64,000 bases of DNA from Mesorhizobium sp. Root554 (GTDB taxonomy: Bacteria; Pseudomonadota; Alphaproteobacteria; Rhizobiales; Rhizobiaceae): NCBI RefSeq assembly GCF_001427025.1, contig NZ_LMGA01000001.1:124130-188129 (forward strand), in the 5' to 3' direction. Position numbers and translations under genes: made by a program. The notes under the pieces are model-generated. The model was not told the DNA's origin. It worked only from the letters and a program-made list of their open reading frames with translations, and made no database searches. Below, one piece after another: positions 45,028-57,046 of the stretch (its first letter is position 1; each line of letters starts with the position of its first letter).

Positions 45028-46620
45028 ATGGAGCGCCTGGCCGGCCGGATAATTCTGTTATGTGGTTGGCGGCGCTCTCTGGCAGCCTTCCTGGCCGGCG
45101 CGCTCACTGTCCTGGCGCAGGCGCCCTATGATTTCTTCGCCGTCTGCTTCGTCTCCTTTCCGGTACTCGTCTGGCTGTTGGACGGCGCCATCGCTGAAGG
45201 CCGGAGCGGATTTTTCGGCCGGTTGCGACCCGCTTTTTCGGTCGGCTGGTGGTTCGGCTTCGGCTATTTCCTGGCCGGACTCTGGTGGATCGGCGGCGCA
45301 TTGCTCGTCGAGGCCGATAGCTTCGCTTGGGCGCTGCCGTTCGCGGTCCTCGGCATCCCGCTTGCGCTGGCGTTCTTCTACGCGTTGGCGGCTGCGTTCG
45401 CCCGTCTCTTCTGGAGCGGCGACATAGGCCGCATCGCGGCCCTTGCCGTCGCCTTCGGGCTGGCCGAATGGCTGCGCGGCTTCCTGTTCACCGGGTTCCC
45501 CTGGAACGCTGTCGGCTACGCCGCGATGCCGGTGCCGCTGATGATGCAGAGCGTTTCGGTTGTCGGCATGAACGGCATGAATGTGCTGGCGGTGTTCGTT
45601 TTTGCCTTGCCGGCCCTTTTTGCCGGCAGGCGTCGCAGACTCACGGGCGTCCTGCTGTTCGTCGTCCTGGCGGCCGTTGATCTCGGGTTTGGTTATTGGC
45701 GGCTTACGCAGCCCGAAAGCCCGCCCGCCAGCAGCCTCGCTGTCCGTATTGTCCAGCCCTCGGTCGATCTCAGCGAGAAATGGGATGCGACGGTCCGCGA
45801 CCGCATCTTCGCAACGATGATGGGGATGTCGTCGCAGACACCCGGCGCGGGCCATGAAAAGCCGCAGCTTATTCTTTGGCCGGAGACATCCGTGCCCTTT
45901 CTTTTCACCGAACGCCCGGATGCGCTGACCGCGCTTGGCGATATGCTGCAACCCGGGCAAACGCTGCTCGCCGGCGTCGTGCGGGAGGAGGGCGGCTCGA
46001 CGCCGGGCGGCGTCGATCGTTATTACAACTCCGTCGTCGCCATCGACGACAAGGGCGAGATCGTGGATGCGGTGGACAAGACCCATCTCGTGCCCTTTGG
46101 CGAATACCTCCCTTTCGCTGGTTTGATGAGCCGCATCGGCCTGGAGCAGCTGGTCGCAGGTCCGATGAATTTCGCCGCCGGAAACGAACGTCATCCCATC
46201 GCGCTTCCCGGCGGCGTAAAGGCCGTTCCCTTCATCTGCTACGAGGTTATTTTTCCGGACCTGGTATCAGTTGACGTTACGTCAAGCCAGCTTATTGTGA
46301 ACGTCACCAATGACGCGTGGTTTGGGGATACTCCGGGGCCATACCAGCACTTCAGACAGGCGCAGGTCCGCGCGGTGGAGAACGGGCTGCCTTTGGTGAG
46401 GGCAGCCAACAACGGCATCTCCGCTGTCGTCGATTCGCGCGGAAGGATCGTCGAAGCGTTGGCGATCGACGCGAAGGATGTGATGGATGTGCGGATACCA
46501 ATTTCGCAGCAGGATGCCATCTCCGCTCCCCAGCGGCGCATTAATGGATTTCTGACCATGTTGCTGTTTGCGGTGGTCTCTCTCGTTTCGAATGTAAGGC
46601 GCCGGCTACGGCCGAATTGA
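45028..46620 (+). CDS. lnt: Apolipoprotein N-acyltransferase Lnt
   Basis: Adds the third acyl chain to lipoproteins at the periplasmic face of the inner membrane. The 530-residue protein has about six N-terminal spans and a periplasmic nitrilase domain with the catalytic Glu in [11 protein letters not shown], Lys in [14 protein letters not shown] and Cys in [14 protein letters not shown], plus the [43 protein letters not shown] block. It ends at a palindromic site that belongs to the next gene's promoter. Confidence 0.95.
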   Translation: MERLAGRIILLCGWRRSLAAFLAGALTVLAQAPYDFFAVCFVSFPVLVWLLDGAIAEGRSGFFGRLRPAFSVGWWFGFGYFLAGLWWIGGALLVEADSFAWALPFAVLGIPLALAFFYALAAAFARLFWSGDIGRIAALAVAFGLAEWLRGFLFTGFPWNAVGYAAMPVPLMMQSVSVVGMNGMNVLAVFVFALPALFAGRRRRLTGVLLFVVLAAVDLGFGYWRLTQPESPPASSLAVRIVQPSVDLSEKWDATVRDRIFATMMGMSSQTPGAGHEKPQLILWPETSVPFLFTERPDALTALGDMLQPGQTLLAGVVREEGGSTPGGVDRYYNSVVAIDDKGEIVDAVDKTHLVPFGEYLPFAGLMSRIGLEQLVAGPMNFAAGNERHPIALPGGVKAVPFICYEVIFPDLVSVDVTSSQLIVNVTNDAWFGDTPGPYQHFRQAQVRAVENGLPLVRAANNGISAVVDSRGRIVEALAIDAKDVMDVRIPISQQDAISAPQRRINGFLTMLLFAVVSLVSNVRRRLRPN

Positions 46621-46646
46621 CAGCTAATATATTAGCTGATTGTTAT
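46617..46646 (+). promoter_or_regulatory. Promoter of the XRE-family regulator gene
   Basis: TTGACA at 46617-46622 and TGTTAT at 46641-46646 with an 18-base spacer (TTGTTA would give 17). The palindrome at 46621-46638 fills the spacer and overlaps the last two bases of the -35. The lnt stop codon overlaps the -35. Confidence 0.55.
46621..46638. promoter_or_regulatory. Perfect 18-bp palindrome, probable autoregulatory operator
   Basis: CAGCTAATATATTAGCTG is identical to its reverse complement. It occupies the spacer of the promoter for the XRE-family regulator gene, the classic position for autorepression. A 15/18-identical palindrome is found at 31592-31609. Confidence 0.65.
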
Positions 46647-46740
46647 CTTCGCCGAGTCGGCGGCCTGCCTTTGTGCATTGCGTCAACCGGCTTGTTGGGG
46701 CGTCTAGAAACAAAAGCCGGAAAAATTCGGCGAGGAAAAA

Positions 46741-47160
46741 ATGACAGAAGATAATAAGAAAAAGCCGAATCCTATCGACGTGCATGTCGGTAGCCGCATC
46801 AGGCTTCGCCGGAACATGCTCGGAATGAGCCAGGAAAAGCTGGGCGAGAAACTTGGAATTACCTTTCAGCAGATTCAGAAATATGAGAAAGGCACCAACA
46901 GGGTCGGGGCCAGCCGCCTTCAGGCGATCGCGTCCATCCTGGGTGTGCCGGTAGCATTCTTTTTCGAAGACGCACCCGGCCAGGAGGCTTCTGGACCCCG
47001 GGGCTTGTCCGAAGACAGTTCGACGGCTTTTGCCGTGGAGTTCTGTTCGACCACCGAAGGTCTGCAACTCAACAGGGCTTTCGTGAAAATCAGCGATCCC
47101 AAGGTACGGCGCAGAATTGTCGACCTGGTCAAGACTCTTTCCGAAGAAGAGGGCGACTGA
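46741..47160 (+). CDS. XRE-family helix-turn-helix regulator (PhrR/PraR-like)
   Basis: A 139-residue repressor-type protein. The Cro/C1 helix-turn-helix spans about residues 16-70 (VGSRIRLRRNMLGMSQEKLGEKLGITFQQIQKYEKGTNRVGASRLQAIASILGVPVAFFFE). The C-terminal part (about 80-139) has an STAFAVEFCSTTEGLQLNRAFVKISDPKVRRRIVDLVKTLSEE helical region for dimerisation. The sequence looks like rhizobial PhrR/PraR regulators, which control pH or attachment responses; that assignment is by resemblance only. It lies between lnt and metK, and a perfect palindrome sits in its own promoter. Confidence 0.88.
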   Translation: MTEDNKKKPNPIDVHVGSRIRLRRNMLGMSQEKLGEKLGITFQQIQKYEKGTNRVGASRLQAIASILGVPVAFFFEDAPGQEASGPRGLSEDSSTAFAVEFCSTTEGLQLNRAFVKISDPKVRRRIVDLVKTLSEEEGD

Positions 47161-47316
47161 AGCCGCACTCGCTTCTGTAAGGAGTATCCCTGTGATTCCA
47201 CGGGCCGGGTAGGAAGATTTTATCCTCGGGATGTATTTATTTGGGCCAAGGACTCTGAGGGGCCGTCCATCGGGTATTTCATTTCAACGCGACATCGTCA
47301 TTTGACACCACATGCT

Positions 47317-47345
47317 CCGCAACCGGCTTGACGAGGCGGTTGCGG
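47317..47345. promoter_or_regulatory. Inverted repeat over the metK promoter
   Basis: CCGCAACCG at 47317-47325 and CGGTTGCGG at 47337-47345 are perfect 9-bp inverted arms with an 11-base centre. The centre contains TTGACG, a candidate -35. This could be an operator or a leader stem. Confidence 0.5.
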
Positions 47346-47355
47346 CAAAGCTAAC
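47328..47355 (+). promoter_or_regulatory. Candidate metK promoter
   Basis: TTGACG at 47328-47333 and GCTAAC at 47350-47355 with a 16-base spacer. Transcription would begin about 45 bases before the GTG start. Another TTGACA lies at 47302. Confidence 0.4.
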
Positions 47356-47404
47356 ACGTGGCGCGCAAATTCGGCATATTGCCTATCTTCCAGAGGGGAC
47401 ACCC

Positions 47405-48688
47405 GTGACGCGTCAAAATTACTTCTTCACTTCGGAATCCGTCGCCGAAGGTCACCCCGACAAGGTCTGTGACCGCATTTCGGATGAAATCGTCGATCTC
47501 GTCTACCGCGAGGCCAAGAAATCCGGGATGAATTCGTGGGATGTGCGCGTTGCTTGCGAAACGCTGGCTACGACCAATCGCGTTGTCATCGCCGGTGAGG
47601 TCCGGGTTCCGGCGTCGCTGCTGAAGAAGAACAAGGACGGTTCGATCAAGACCGACGCCGCTGATTTTCCGCTGATCAATCCGGCCAAGTTCAAATCGGT
47701 CGCCCGCAAGGCGATCAAGGCCATCGGGTACGAGCAGAGCGGCTTCCACTGGAAGACGGCGAAGATCGACGTGCTCCTGCACGGTCAGTCAGCCGACATC
47801 GCCCAGGGCGTTGACAGCGCGGCCGACAGGCAGGGCGAAGAGGGCGCGGGCGATCAGGGCATCATGTTCGGCTACGCCTGCAACGAGACCCCCGATCTGA
47901 TGCCGGCGCCGATTTATTATTCGCACAAGATACTCGAACTGCTGGCGGCTGCCCGCCATGCGGGCAAAGGAGAGGCCGGCAAGCTCGGTCCTGACGCCAA
48001 GAGCCAGGTCACGGTGCGGTATGTGGACGGCAAGGCCGCCGAAGCGACGCAGATCGTGCTTTCGACCCAGCACATGGACGAAAGCTGGGACTCCAAGAAA
48101 GTTCGCAAGGTCGTCGAGCCTTACATTCGCGAAGCGCTTGGCGACCTGAAAATTGCCGACGACTGCAACTGGTACATCAATCCGACTGGCAAATTCGTCA
48201 TCGGCGGTCCAGACGGCGACGCCGGCCTGACCGGTCGCAAGATCATCGTCGACACTTATGGTGGCGCGGCCCCCCACGGCGGCGGCGCTTTCTCCGGCAA
48301 GGATACGACCAAGGTGGATCGCTCCGCAGCCTATGCCGCGCGCTACCTCGCCAAGAACGTCGTCGCCGCCAAGCTTGCCGACCGCTGCACCATCCAGCTT
48401 TCCTACGCGATCGGCGTCGCTCAGCCCCTGTCGGTCTATGTCGACCTGCATGGTACCGGCAAAATCTCCGAAGCGGTGTTGGAGAAGGCGTTGCGCGCGG
48501 TGATGGATCTGTCGCCGTCGGGCATTCGCCGTCATCTCGACCTGAACAAGCCGATTTACGCCAAGACCTCCTCCTACGGCCATTTCGGGCGCAAGGCCGG
48601 CCGCGACGGGTCCTTCTCCTGGGAGAAGACCGATCTGGTCAAGCTGATCAAGGATGCCGTTTCGCGCGAAGAGGCGCTTGCCGCCTGA
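47405..48688 (+). CDS. metK: S-adenosylmethionine synthetase
   Basis: Makes SAM from methionine and ATP in the cytoplasm. The product has 427 residues from the GTG at 47405, which follows AGAGGGGA at good distance; an upstream start at 47312 would add 31 unconserved residues. Motifs are [20 protein letters not shown] at the N-terminus, [19 protein letters not shown], and the [25 protein letters not shown] glycine-rich loop. Length above 400 with an internal insertion is typical of alphaproteobacteria. trmB follows 17 bases later. Confidence 0.96.
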   Translation: MTRQNYFFTSESVAEGHPDKVCDRISDEIVDLVYREAKKSGMNSWDVRVACETLATTNRVVIAGEVRVPASLLKKNKDGSIKTDAADFPLINPAKFKSVARKAIKAIGYEQSGFHWKTAKIDVLLHGQSADIAQGVDSAADRQGEEGAGDQGIMFGYACNETPDLMPAPIYYSHKILELLAAARHAGKGEAGKLGPDAKSQVTVRYVDGKAAEATQIVLSTQHMDESWDSKKVRKVVEPYIREALGDLKIADDCNWYINPTGKFVIGGPDGDAGLTGRKIIVDTYGGAAPHGGGAFSGKDTTKVDRSAAYAARYLAKNVVAAKLADRCTIQLSYAIGVAQPLSVYVDLHGTGKISEAVLEKALRAVMDLSPSGIRRHLDLNKPIYAKTSSYGHFGRKAGRDGSFSWEKTDLVKLIKDAVSREEALAA

Positions 48689-48705
48689 TCGGCGGCGCTC
48701 TGTCC

Positions 48706-49407
48706 ATGAGTGACGGCGAGCGGCCGAAACGGTTGAGCGAGGCGTTTTTCGGCCGCCGCCACGGCAAGACCATCCGTTCCAGCCAGGCTGCCGCGCTGGA
48801 AAGCGGACTGGCTCGTTACCGCCTCGATCTGAGCGCCGAGGCGCCTTCCGATCTTCGCACCCTGTTCGCTGCGGATGTTTCAGCCGTTCGGCTCGAAATC
48901 GGTTTCGGCGGCGGTGAACATCTTCGTCACGAGGCTGCCCGTCATGCCGGCACCGGCTTCATCGGCGTCGAGCCTTTCGTCAACGGCATGGCCAAGATGA
49001 TGGCTGCGGTCCAGCCGACGCCGCTTGCGAATTTGAGGGTGTATGACGACGACGCGGCGCGGCTGCTGGACTGGCTGCCATCAGCTTCGCTGGACGGCAT
49101 CGACCTGCTTTATCCCGATCCGTGGCCGAAGAAGAAGCACTGGAAACGGCGGTTCGTCGGCAAGGCCAATCTCGACCGATTCGCGCGCGTGCTGAAGCCC
49201 GGCGGCGTTTTCCGCTTCGCGTCCGATATCGATACCTATGTGAACTGGACCCTGCTGCATTGTCGCGCGCATGGCGCTCTCGAATGGCAGGCAGGAGGAG
49301 CGCGGGACTGGCACACGCCTTATGAAGGCTGGCCGGGCACGCGCTACGAGGCCAAGGCCATCCGCGAAGGCAGGCCGCCAGCCTATCTCACTTTCGTCCG
49401 AAAGTGA
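48706..49407 (+). CDS. trmB: tRNA (guanine-N7-)-methyltransferase
   Basis: Methylates G46 of tRNA with SAM. The 233-residue protein has the SAM-binding [10 protein letters not shown] loop (near residue 65), [14 protein letters not shown], and the [16 protein letters not shown] signature at about residues 140-155. It follows metK, which supplies its cofactor; co-transcription is likely. Confidence 0.96.
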   Translation: MSDGERPKRLSEAFFGRRHGKTIRSSQAAALESGLARYRLDLSAEAPSDLRTLFAADVSAVRLEIGFGGGEHLRHEAARHAGTGFIGVEPFVNGMAKMMAAVQPTPLANLRVYDDDAARLLDWLPSASLDGIDLLYPDPWPKKKHWKRRFVGKANLDRFARVLKPGGVFRFASDIDTYVNWTLLHCRAHGALEWQAGGARDWHTPYEGWPGTRYEAKAIREGRPPAYLTFVRK

Positions 49408-49475
49408 GACCGTCGGAAACGGGCGCCTTGCCGCCGGCCGGGCGGCTGGCGGCAAATCACGCCCAGGCCGTTGGA

Positions 49476-49631
49476 CTAGAAGCGGCGGATGTTGTCGAAC
49501 GCCACCGGCTCGATGCCGAGATTGGTAAGGTCGCGGGCATTCGGCTTGCGACCGGACTCTACTGCGCGGGCAACCGCCACGGCGCTACCGAAGGTGGTCA
49601 GCATTCTGGAGATCGGGTTGCGCTTGGTCAT
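49476..49631 (-). CDS. Conserved small hypothetical protein (51 aa)
   Basis: MTKRNPISRMLTTFGSAVAVARAVESGRKPNARDLTNLGIEPVAFDNIRRF: basic, with a helix and a closing F-N/R-F end. AAAGG lies before the ATG. It is convergent with trmB and divergent from rimP. Function unknown, but placement and codon use suggest a real small gene. A longer frame from 49727 adds 32 residues without a convincing start. Confidence 0.6.
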   Translation of the reverse strand: MTKRNPISRMLTTFGSAVAVARAVESGRKPNARDLTNLGIEPVAFDNIRRF

Positions 49632-49803
49632 GATCAGGCCTTTCTTGATGGTGCGATGCAATTTGAATTGCTGCGTTGCAACATAGATAGGTGATCGATC
49701 TCGATTGTGGCAGGTGGCTTTGCGCATGAGCCCTGTGCGCTGGACGCAGGGCTTGTCGCGCGGCCGGCTGTCCGGGTGACGGATGCAGGCTTGACACCCC
49801 GTC

Positions 49804-49831
49804 TTGAAACATATGACCGGATCGTCTATAT
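49804..49831 (+). promoter_or_regulatory. Probable promoter of the rimP-nusA-infB operon
   Basis: TTGAAA at 49804-49809 and CTATAT at 49826-49831 with a 16-base spacer, a good alphaproteobacterial sigma-70 match. Transcription would begin near 49838. A TTGACA at 49791 is an alternative -35. Confidence 0.5.
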
Positions 49832-49859
49832 CGGGTTCAAATTCTTGGTCGGTATGACG

Positions 49860-49891
49860 AAGAGTGGGTCCACCCGGTCCCGCTCTTTTTT
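49860..49891 (+). terminator. Intrinsic terminator / attenuator in the rimP leader
   Basis: Stem AAGAGTGGG / CCCGCTCTT (9 bp with one G-U pair), 10-base loop, followed by TTTT. It lies about 22 bases after the predicted start of transcription and 41 bases before rimP, so it would act within the leader of the operon. Confidence 0.65.
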
Positions 49892-49932
49892 GTTACCTGC
49901 CGCCCGCAAGACCATCGGGAGATGAAACCATA

Positions 49933-50559
49933 GTGACGGCAGACGAGATGATGGGCGACGACCGCATCGTCCGCGAGAGCGGCATCGATGCGCGCATCGC
50001 GCAGATCGTTCAGCCGGTGCTGCGCGGCATCGGCTTCCGGCTGGTCCGGGTGAGGCTGTCGGGCCAGAACGGCCTGACCCTGCAGATCATGGCCGAACGC
50101 GAAGACGGCACCATGGATGTCGAAGGCTGCGAGGAAGTCAGCCGCGCCGTTTCGCCGGCGCTCGATGTCGACGACCCGATCGAGAAGGCCTATCATCTGG
50201 AAGTCTCGTCGCCTGGCATAGACCGGCCGCTGGTGCGCAAGTCCGATTTCGCCGGCTGGATCGGCCACCAGATCAAGATGGAAACCTCGATCCTGGTGGC
50301 GGAGCGCAAGCGCTTCAAGGGCAAGATCGCCGAGGCTGACGAAGACGGCGTCCTGATCGAGCGCGAGGCCGCCTATGGCGAGGAGCCGACGGTGCGCGTG
50401 CCGTATGAAACGATTGCCGAGGCCCGTCTGATCCTGACCGACGACCTGGTGCGGGACGCGCTGTCGAAGGACAACCGCGCCCGCAAGGAAGCAAAGAGAC
50501 ACCGTGGCGAGCCGGACGAAGAGTCCGCCGCCTCGGACGAAACCGAAAACGACAATTGA
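49933..50559 (+). CDS. rimP: Ribosome maturation factor RimP
   Basis: Helps late 30S maturation. The 208-residue product starts at the GTG at 49933, preceded by GGGAGATG. The N-terminal domain ([79 protein letters not shown]) matches the family, and the SH3-like C-terminal domain and an acidic tail follow. It is the first gene of the rimP-nusA-ylxR-infB-rbfA-truB operon, 46 bases before nusA. Confidence 0.95.
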   Translation: MTADEMMGDDRIVRESGIDARIAQIVQPVLRGIGFRLVRVRLSGQNGLTLQIMAEREDGTMDVEGCEEVSRAVSPALDVDDPIEKAYHLEVSSPGIDRPLVRKSDFAGWIGHQIKMETSILVAERKRFKGKIAEADEDGVLIEREAAYGEEPTVRVPYETIAEARLILTDDLVRDALSKDNRARKEAKRHRGEPDEESAASDETENDN

Positions 50560-50605
50560 TTGAACGGCTGCCGGGAGGCCGGCGGTTTGGTTCTGGGAGA
50601 CGAAA

Positions 50606-52198
50606 ATGGTTGTAAGCGCCAACAGGCTCGAACTGCTGCAGATCGCGGACGCGGTCGCACGCGAGAAGTCGATCGACAAGTCGATCGTCATCGCCGCCAT
50701 GGCTGATGCGATCCAGAAGGCGGCGCGCTCGCGCTATGGCCAGGAGACCAACATCCGCGCCGACATCAACCCGAACACCGGCGAGATGAAGCTTCAGCGG
50801 CTGATGGAAGTGGTCGAGAGCGTCGAAGACTACGCCACGCAGATCGCGCTGTCGTCGGCACGCGAGCGCAACCCGGACGCGCAGGTCGGCGACTTCATCG
50901 CCGAGCAGCTGCCGCCGATGGATTTCGGCCGCATCGCGGCGCAGTCGGCCAAGCAGGTCATCGTCCAGAAGGTGCGCGAAGCCGAGCGCGACCGCCAGTA
51001 TGACGAATACAAGGACCGCATCGGCGAGATCGTCAACGGCACGGTAAAGCGCGTCGAATATGGCAACGTCATCGTCGATCTCGGCCGCGGCGAGGCCATC
51101 ATCCGCCGCGACGAGCTGATCCCGCGCGAGAACTACAAGTATGGCGACCGCGTGCGCGCCTATGTCTACGACGTGCGGCGCGAACAGCGCGGCCCGCAGA
51201 TATTCCTGTCGCGCACGCATCCGCAGTTCATGGCCAAGCTGTTCACCATGGAAGTGCCGGAAATCTACGACGGTATCATCGAGATCAAGTCGGTGGCCCG
51301 CGACCCCGGTTCGCGCGCCAAGATCGCCGTCATCTCGCGTGACTCGTCCATCGATCCGGTCGGCGCCTGCGTCGGTATGCGCGGTTCGCGCGTCCAGGCC
51401 GTTGTCGGCGAGTTGCAGGGCGAGAAGATCGACATCATCCCGTGGTCGCCCTCGGCCGCATCCTTCATCGTCAATGCGTTGCAGCCGGCCGAAGTCGCCA
51501 AGGTGGTGCTCGACGAGGATGCCGAGCGCATCGAAGTCGTGGTGCCGGACGACCAGCTTTCGTTGGCCATCGGCCGCCGCGGCCAGAACGTGCGCCTTGC
51601 CTCGCAGCTGACCGGCTGGGACATCGACATCCTGACAGAAGAAGAAGAGTCGCAGCGCCGCCAGAAGGAATTCACCGAACGGTCGAACCTGTTCATGGAA
51701 GCGCTCGACGTCGACGAGATGGTCGGCCAGGTGCTGGCTTCGGAAGGCTTCACCTCTGTCGAGGAAGTGGCTTATGTGGATTCCGACGAGATTTCGTCGA
51801 TCGACGGATTCGACGAGGACACGGCTTCCGAAATCCAGACGCGAGCCCGCGAATATCTGGAGAAGATCGAAGCCGAACACGATACCAAGCGTCAGAGCCT
51901 GGGTGTTCAGGACGAGCTGCGTGAGATTCCCGGCATCACCACCGCCATGATGGTCACCCTGGGCGAGGACGGCGTGAAGACAATCGAGGATTTCGCCGGC
52001 TATGCCGCCGACGATCTCACCGGCTGGAAGGAACGCAAGGACGGCGAGACCAAGGTATTCCCCGGCGTGCTCGCCGACCATGGCGTATCGAAGGCCGACG
52101 CCGAGCAGATGGTTCTGGCGGCGCGCCTCAAGGCCGGCTGGATCACCGAGGAAGAAGCCAAGGCCGAAACGGCCGAAGCCGAATCCGTCGGCGCGTGA
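50606..52198 (+). CDS. nusA: Transcription termination/antitermination factor NusA
   Basis: RNA polymerase-bound factor of 530 residues. Domain order is N-terminal polymerase-binding (1-130), S1 (about 135-200, [36 protein letters not shown]), two KH domains (about 205-345, [32 protein letters not shown] and [23 protein letters not shown]) and two C-terminal acidic/helix-hairpin repeats (370-530). The C-terminal repeats are typical of proteobacteria. NusA often controls its own operon in other bacteria. Confidence 0.97.
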   Translation: MVVSANRLELLQIADAVAREKSIDKSIVIAAMADAIQKAARSRYGQETNIRADINPNTGEMKLQRLMEVVESVEDYATQIALSSARERNPDAQVGDFIAEQLPPMDFGRIAAQSAKQVIVQKVREAERDRQYDEYKDRIGEIVNGTVKRVEYGNVIVDLGRGEAIIRRDELIPRENYKYGDRVRAYVYDVRREQRGPQIFLSRTHPQFMAKLFTMEVPEIYDGIIEIKSVARDPGSRAKIAVISRDSSIDPVGACVGMRGSRVQAVVGELQGEKIDIIPWSPSAASFIVNALQPAEVAKVVLDEDAERIEVVVPDDQLSLAIGRRGQNVRLASQLTGWDIDILTEEEESQRRQKEFTERSNLFMEALDVDEMVGQVLASEGFTSVEEVAYVDSDEISSIDGFDEDTASEIQTRAREYLEKIEAEHDTKRQSLGVQDELREIPGITTAMMVTLGEDGVKTIEDFAGYAADDLTGWKERKDGETKVFPGVLADHGVSKADAEQMVLAARLKAGWITEEEAKAETAEAESVGA

Positions 52199-52218
52199 GA
52201 TGAGGCCCGGAGCGACAC

Positions 52219-52874
52219 TTGGACGAGATGAACGATCGCACTTGCATCGTCACGAGGCAAAACGCCGAAACGGATGAGCTGATCCGTTTCGTCGTCGGCC
52301 CCGACTCGTCCGTCGTTCCCGACATCAAGCGAACTCTTCCCGGCCGTGGTTGCTGGGTGACTGCCGACCGCCTGCATATCGACAAGGCGGCGGCGAAGGG
52401 CCATTTCGCCCGCGCCTTCAGGAAGCAGGTAACGGTTTCTCCTGAGCTGGGCGCCATGGTCGATGCCTTGCTGGCGAGATCGGTGCTCGGCGCACTCGGT
52501 CTGGCGCGCAAGGCGGGTGCGATTGCGCTCGGCGCGGCCAAGGTGGACGGAGCCGTGCGGTCCGGCAAGGCGCTGCTCGTCATTCATGCCGTCGAGGCAT
52601 CGGAGGACGGAGTCCGCAAGATCAGCCAGGCGCGGCGCGCGACAGTGCATCTCGGCGGCCCTGCAATACCTGCCTACAAACTTTTCTCCGAGGCCGAATT
52701 GAGTTTGGCATTGGGGGGCACAAATGTGATACATGCTGCCGTTCTCGCGGAAGACGCGGGCAAGGCGGTCCTGAAGCGCATGGTTGCGCTCGACCGATAC
52801 CGGGGCGGTTCCCCGGATGATCTGGCAATGCTTGCGGCTGTTGCTGACGAAGATGATGCCGCAGAGGATATGGA

Positions 52875-52878
<4 letters not shown>
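52219..52878 (+). CDS. RNA-binding protein YlxR/L7Ae fusion
   Basis: A 219-residue protein with the YlxR (DUF448) domain first ([49 protein letters not shown]) and an L7Ae/L30e-type domain next ([48 protein letters not shown]), as in other alphaproteobacteria. It probably binds RNA in the transcription-translation operon. The TTG start at 52219 has GGAG before it; an ATG at 52228 is the alternative. Its end overlaps the infB start. Confidence 0.92.
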
Positions 52879-55463
<2,585 letters not shown>

Positions 55464-55637
55464 CAGGCGTTCCTTCACCGGCGGTTTTCCGCCGGTGAAC
55501 CGACCTTGGATTGCCTCGGCGGTTCCGAAACCGGCCTGCTTCGGCGGGAAAGTCCCCGCAGGCTATAGCCAAGTCGGCTTAACAGCGCTAAGTGCCGCCT
55601 TGCACGGTTCGAACCCGTACGAAGAAAAGAGATTTCC

Positions 55638-56048
55638 ATGCCCAGATCGACCACGGCTGGCCCATCCCAGCGCATGCTGCGCGTTGGCGAGCAGGTGCGC
55701 CACGCCCTGTCTGAAACGCTGCAGCGCGGCGAGATTCTCGATCCGCTGATCGAGAATTCCGTCGTGTCGGTGTCGGAAGTGCGCATGTCGCCCGACCTCA
55801 AGATCGCCACGGCCTTCGTTTCGCCGCTCGGCGCGCCGGATGCGGGCGCGGTGGTTGAGGCGCTCAACAAACATTCCAAGTTCGTGCGCGGGCGGGTCTC
55901 CGGCGCGCTTCGGCAGATGAAGTACATGCCGGAATTCCGCTTCAGGCTCGACACCAGCTACGACAATTTCCAGAAGATCAACGATCTGCTGCACTCGCCC
56001 GAGGTGGCGCGGGATTTGGAAGGCAAGGACGGCGAGGACAAGGGCTGA
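55638..56048 (+). CDS. rbfA: Ribosome-binding factor A
   Basis: Cold-shock and 30S-maturation factor of 136 residues. The KH-like fold is evident: [46 protein letters not shown] and [25 protein letters not shown]. It is 174 bases downstream of infB, in which only hairpin-like sequence is seen. Its stop overlaps the truB start by one base. Confidence 0.95.
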   Translation: MPRSTTAGPSQRMLRVGEQVRHALSETLQRGEILDPLIENSVVSVSEVRMSPDLKIATAFVSPLGAPDAGAVVEALNKHSKFVRGRVSGALRQMKYMPEFRFRLDTSYDNFQKINDLLHSPEVARDLEGKDGEDKG

Positions 56049-57004
56049 TGGGCCGCCGCGGCAAGAAGAAGGGCAGGCCGATCTCCGGCTGGCTGATCCT
56101 CGACAAGCCGGTCGGCATGGGCTCGACCGACGCCGTCGCCAAGGTCAAGTGGCTGTTCCAGGCCGAGAAGGCGGGACACGCCGGCACGCTCGACCCGCTG
56201 GCGTCCGGCATGCTGCCGATTGCGCTGGGCGAGGCGACCAAGACCGTCCCCTATGTTCAGGATGGCGCCAAGATCTATCGCTTCACCGTCGCCTGGGGCG
56301 AGGAGCGCTCGACCGACGACCTCGAAGGTCCCGTGACGAAAAGCTCCGACGCGCGGCCCTCGGAAGCGGATGTCCGCGCCCTGCTGCCGAAATACACCGG
56401 CGTCATCATGCAGACGCCGCCGCAGTTCTCGGCCATCAAGATCGCAGGCGAACGCGCCTACGATCTGGCGCGCGGCGGCGGAACGGTCGACATTCCGGCG
56501 CGGGAAATCGAGATCGGACGCCTCGATATCGTCGAACATGCCGCCGACCGGACCCTGTTCGAGATCGAGTGCGGCAAGGGCACCTATGTGCGCTCGCTCG
56601 CCCGCGACATGGGCCGCGACCTCGGCTGCTTCGGCCATATAGCGGAGTTGCGCCGGACCGAAGTCGATCCCTTCACCGCCGAGGACTTCGTCACCATCGC
56701 CGAACTCGAGGCCTGTTTGCCGCCGCCGCCGGCGGACGATGCGCCGGAGGTTCCGGCCAGCGTCCGCTTCACCGCGCTGGACGCATTCCTGGTCGACACG
56801 GTCGCCGCGCTTGACTGCCTGCCGCAGATCGCCATCAGCGATGACACGGCGGCGAAGATCCGGCTCGGCAATCCCGTCATCATCCGGGGACGCGACGCGC
56901 CGGTCGAAGCCGAGGAGGCCTGCGCCACAGTGCGCGGCCGGCTGGTGGCCATCGGCGCCATCGAGCAAGGCATGTTCAAGCCCAAACGGGTCTTTGCCGG
57001 GTGA
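56048..57004 (+). CDS. truB: tRNA pseudouridine(55) synthase TruB
   Basis: Makes pseudouridine 55 in the T-loop of tRNAs. The 318-residue protein has the catalytic motif [24 protein letters not shown] (Asp near residue 48), the [22 protein letters not shown] segment and the [19 protein letters not shown] block. The start is coupled to rbfA. The next gene is corA and not rpsO, the usual neighbour in many rhizobia, so extra genes have been inserted here. Confidence 0.95.
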   Translation: MGRRGKKKGRPISGWLILDKPVGMGSTDAVAKVKWLFQAEKAGHAGTLDPLASGMLPIALGEATKTVPYVQDGAKIYRFTVAWGEERSTDDLEGPVTKSSDARPSEADVRALLPKYTGVIMQTPPQFSAIKIAGERAYDLARGGGTVDIPAREIEIGRLDIVEHAADRTLFEIECGKGTYVRSLARDMGRDLGCFGHIAELRRTEVDPFTAEDFVTIAELEACLPPPPADDAPEVPASVRFTALDAFLVDTVAALDCLPQIAISDDTAAKIRLGNPVIIRGRDAPVEAEEACATVRGRLVAIGAIEQGMFKPKRVFAG

Positions 57005-57046
57005 TCTCCGTCCACTAGAGTGCGGCGGCTCGCGTTGGGGGGCGGC

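Larger units (their letters stand above)
49632..49932 (+). other. Leader region upstream of rimP
   Basis: No gene. It contains a candidate promoter at 49804-49831 and an intrinsic terminator-like hairpin at 49860-49891, followed by the rimP ribosome site. GGGTTCAAATTC near 49833 resembles a tRNA T-arm but is not part of a complete tRNA. Confidence 0.6.

Noticed and set aside
47161..47404. SAM riboswitch upstream of metK
   Set aside because: I looked for SAM-II- or SAM/SAH-like conserved stretches and saw none that I could support. The region has an inverted repeat and a possible promoter only.
49830..49845. tRNA T-arm-like GGGTTCAAATTC upstream of rimP
   Set aside because: No matching tRNA body around it; the surrounding sequence is a promoter and a terminator hairpin.
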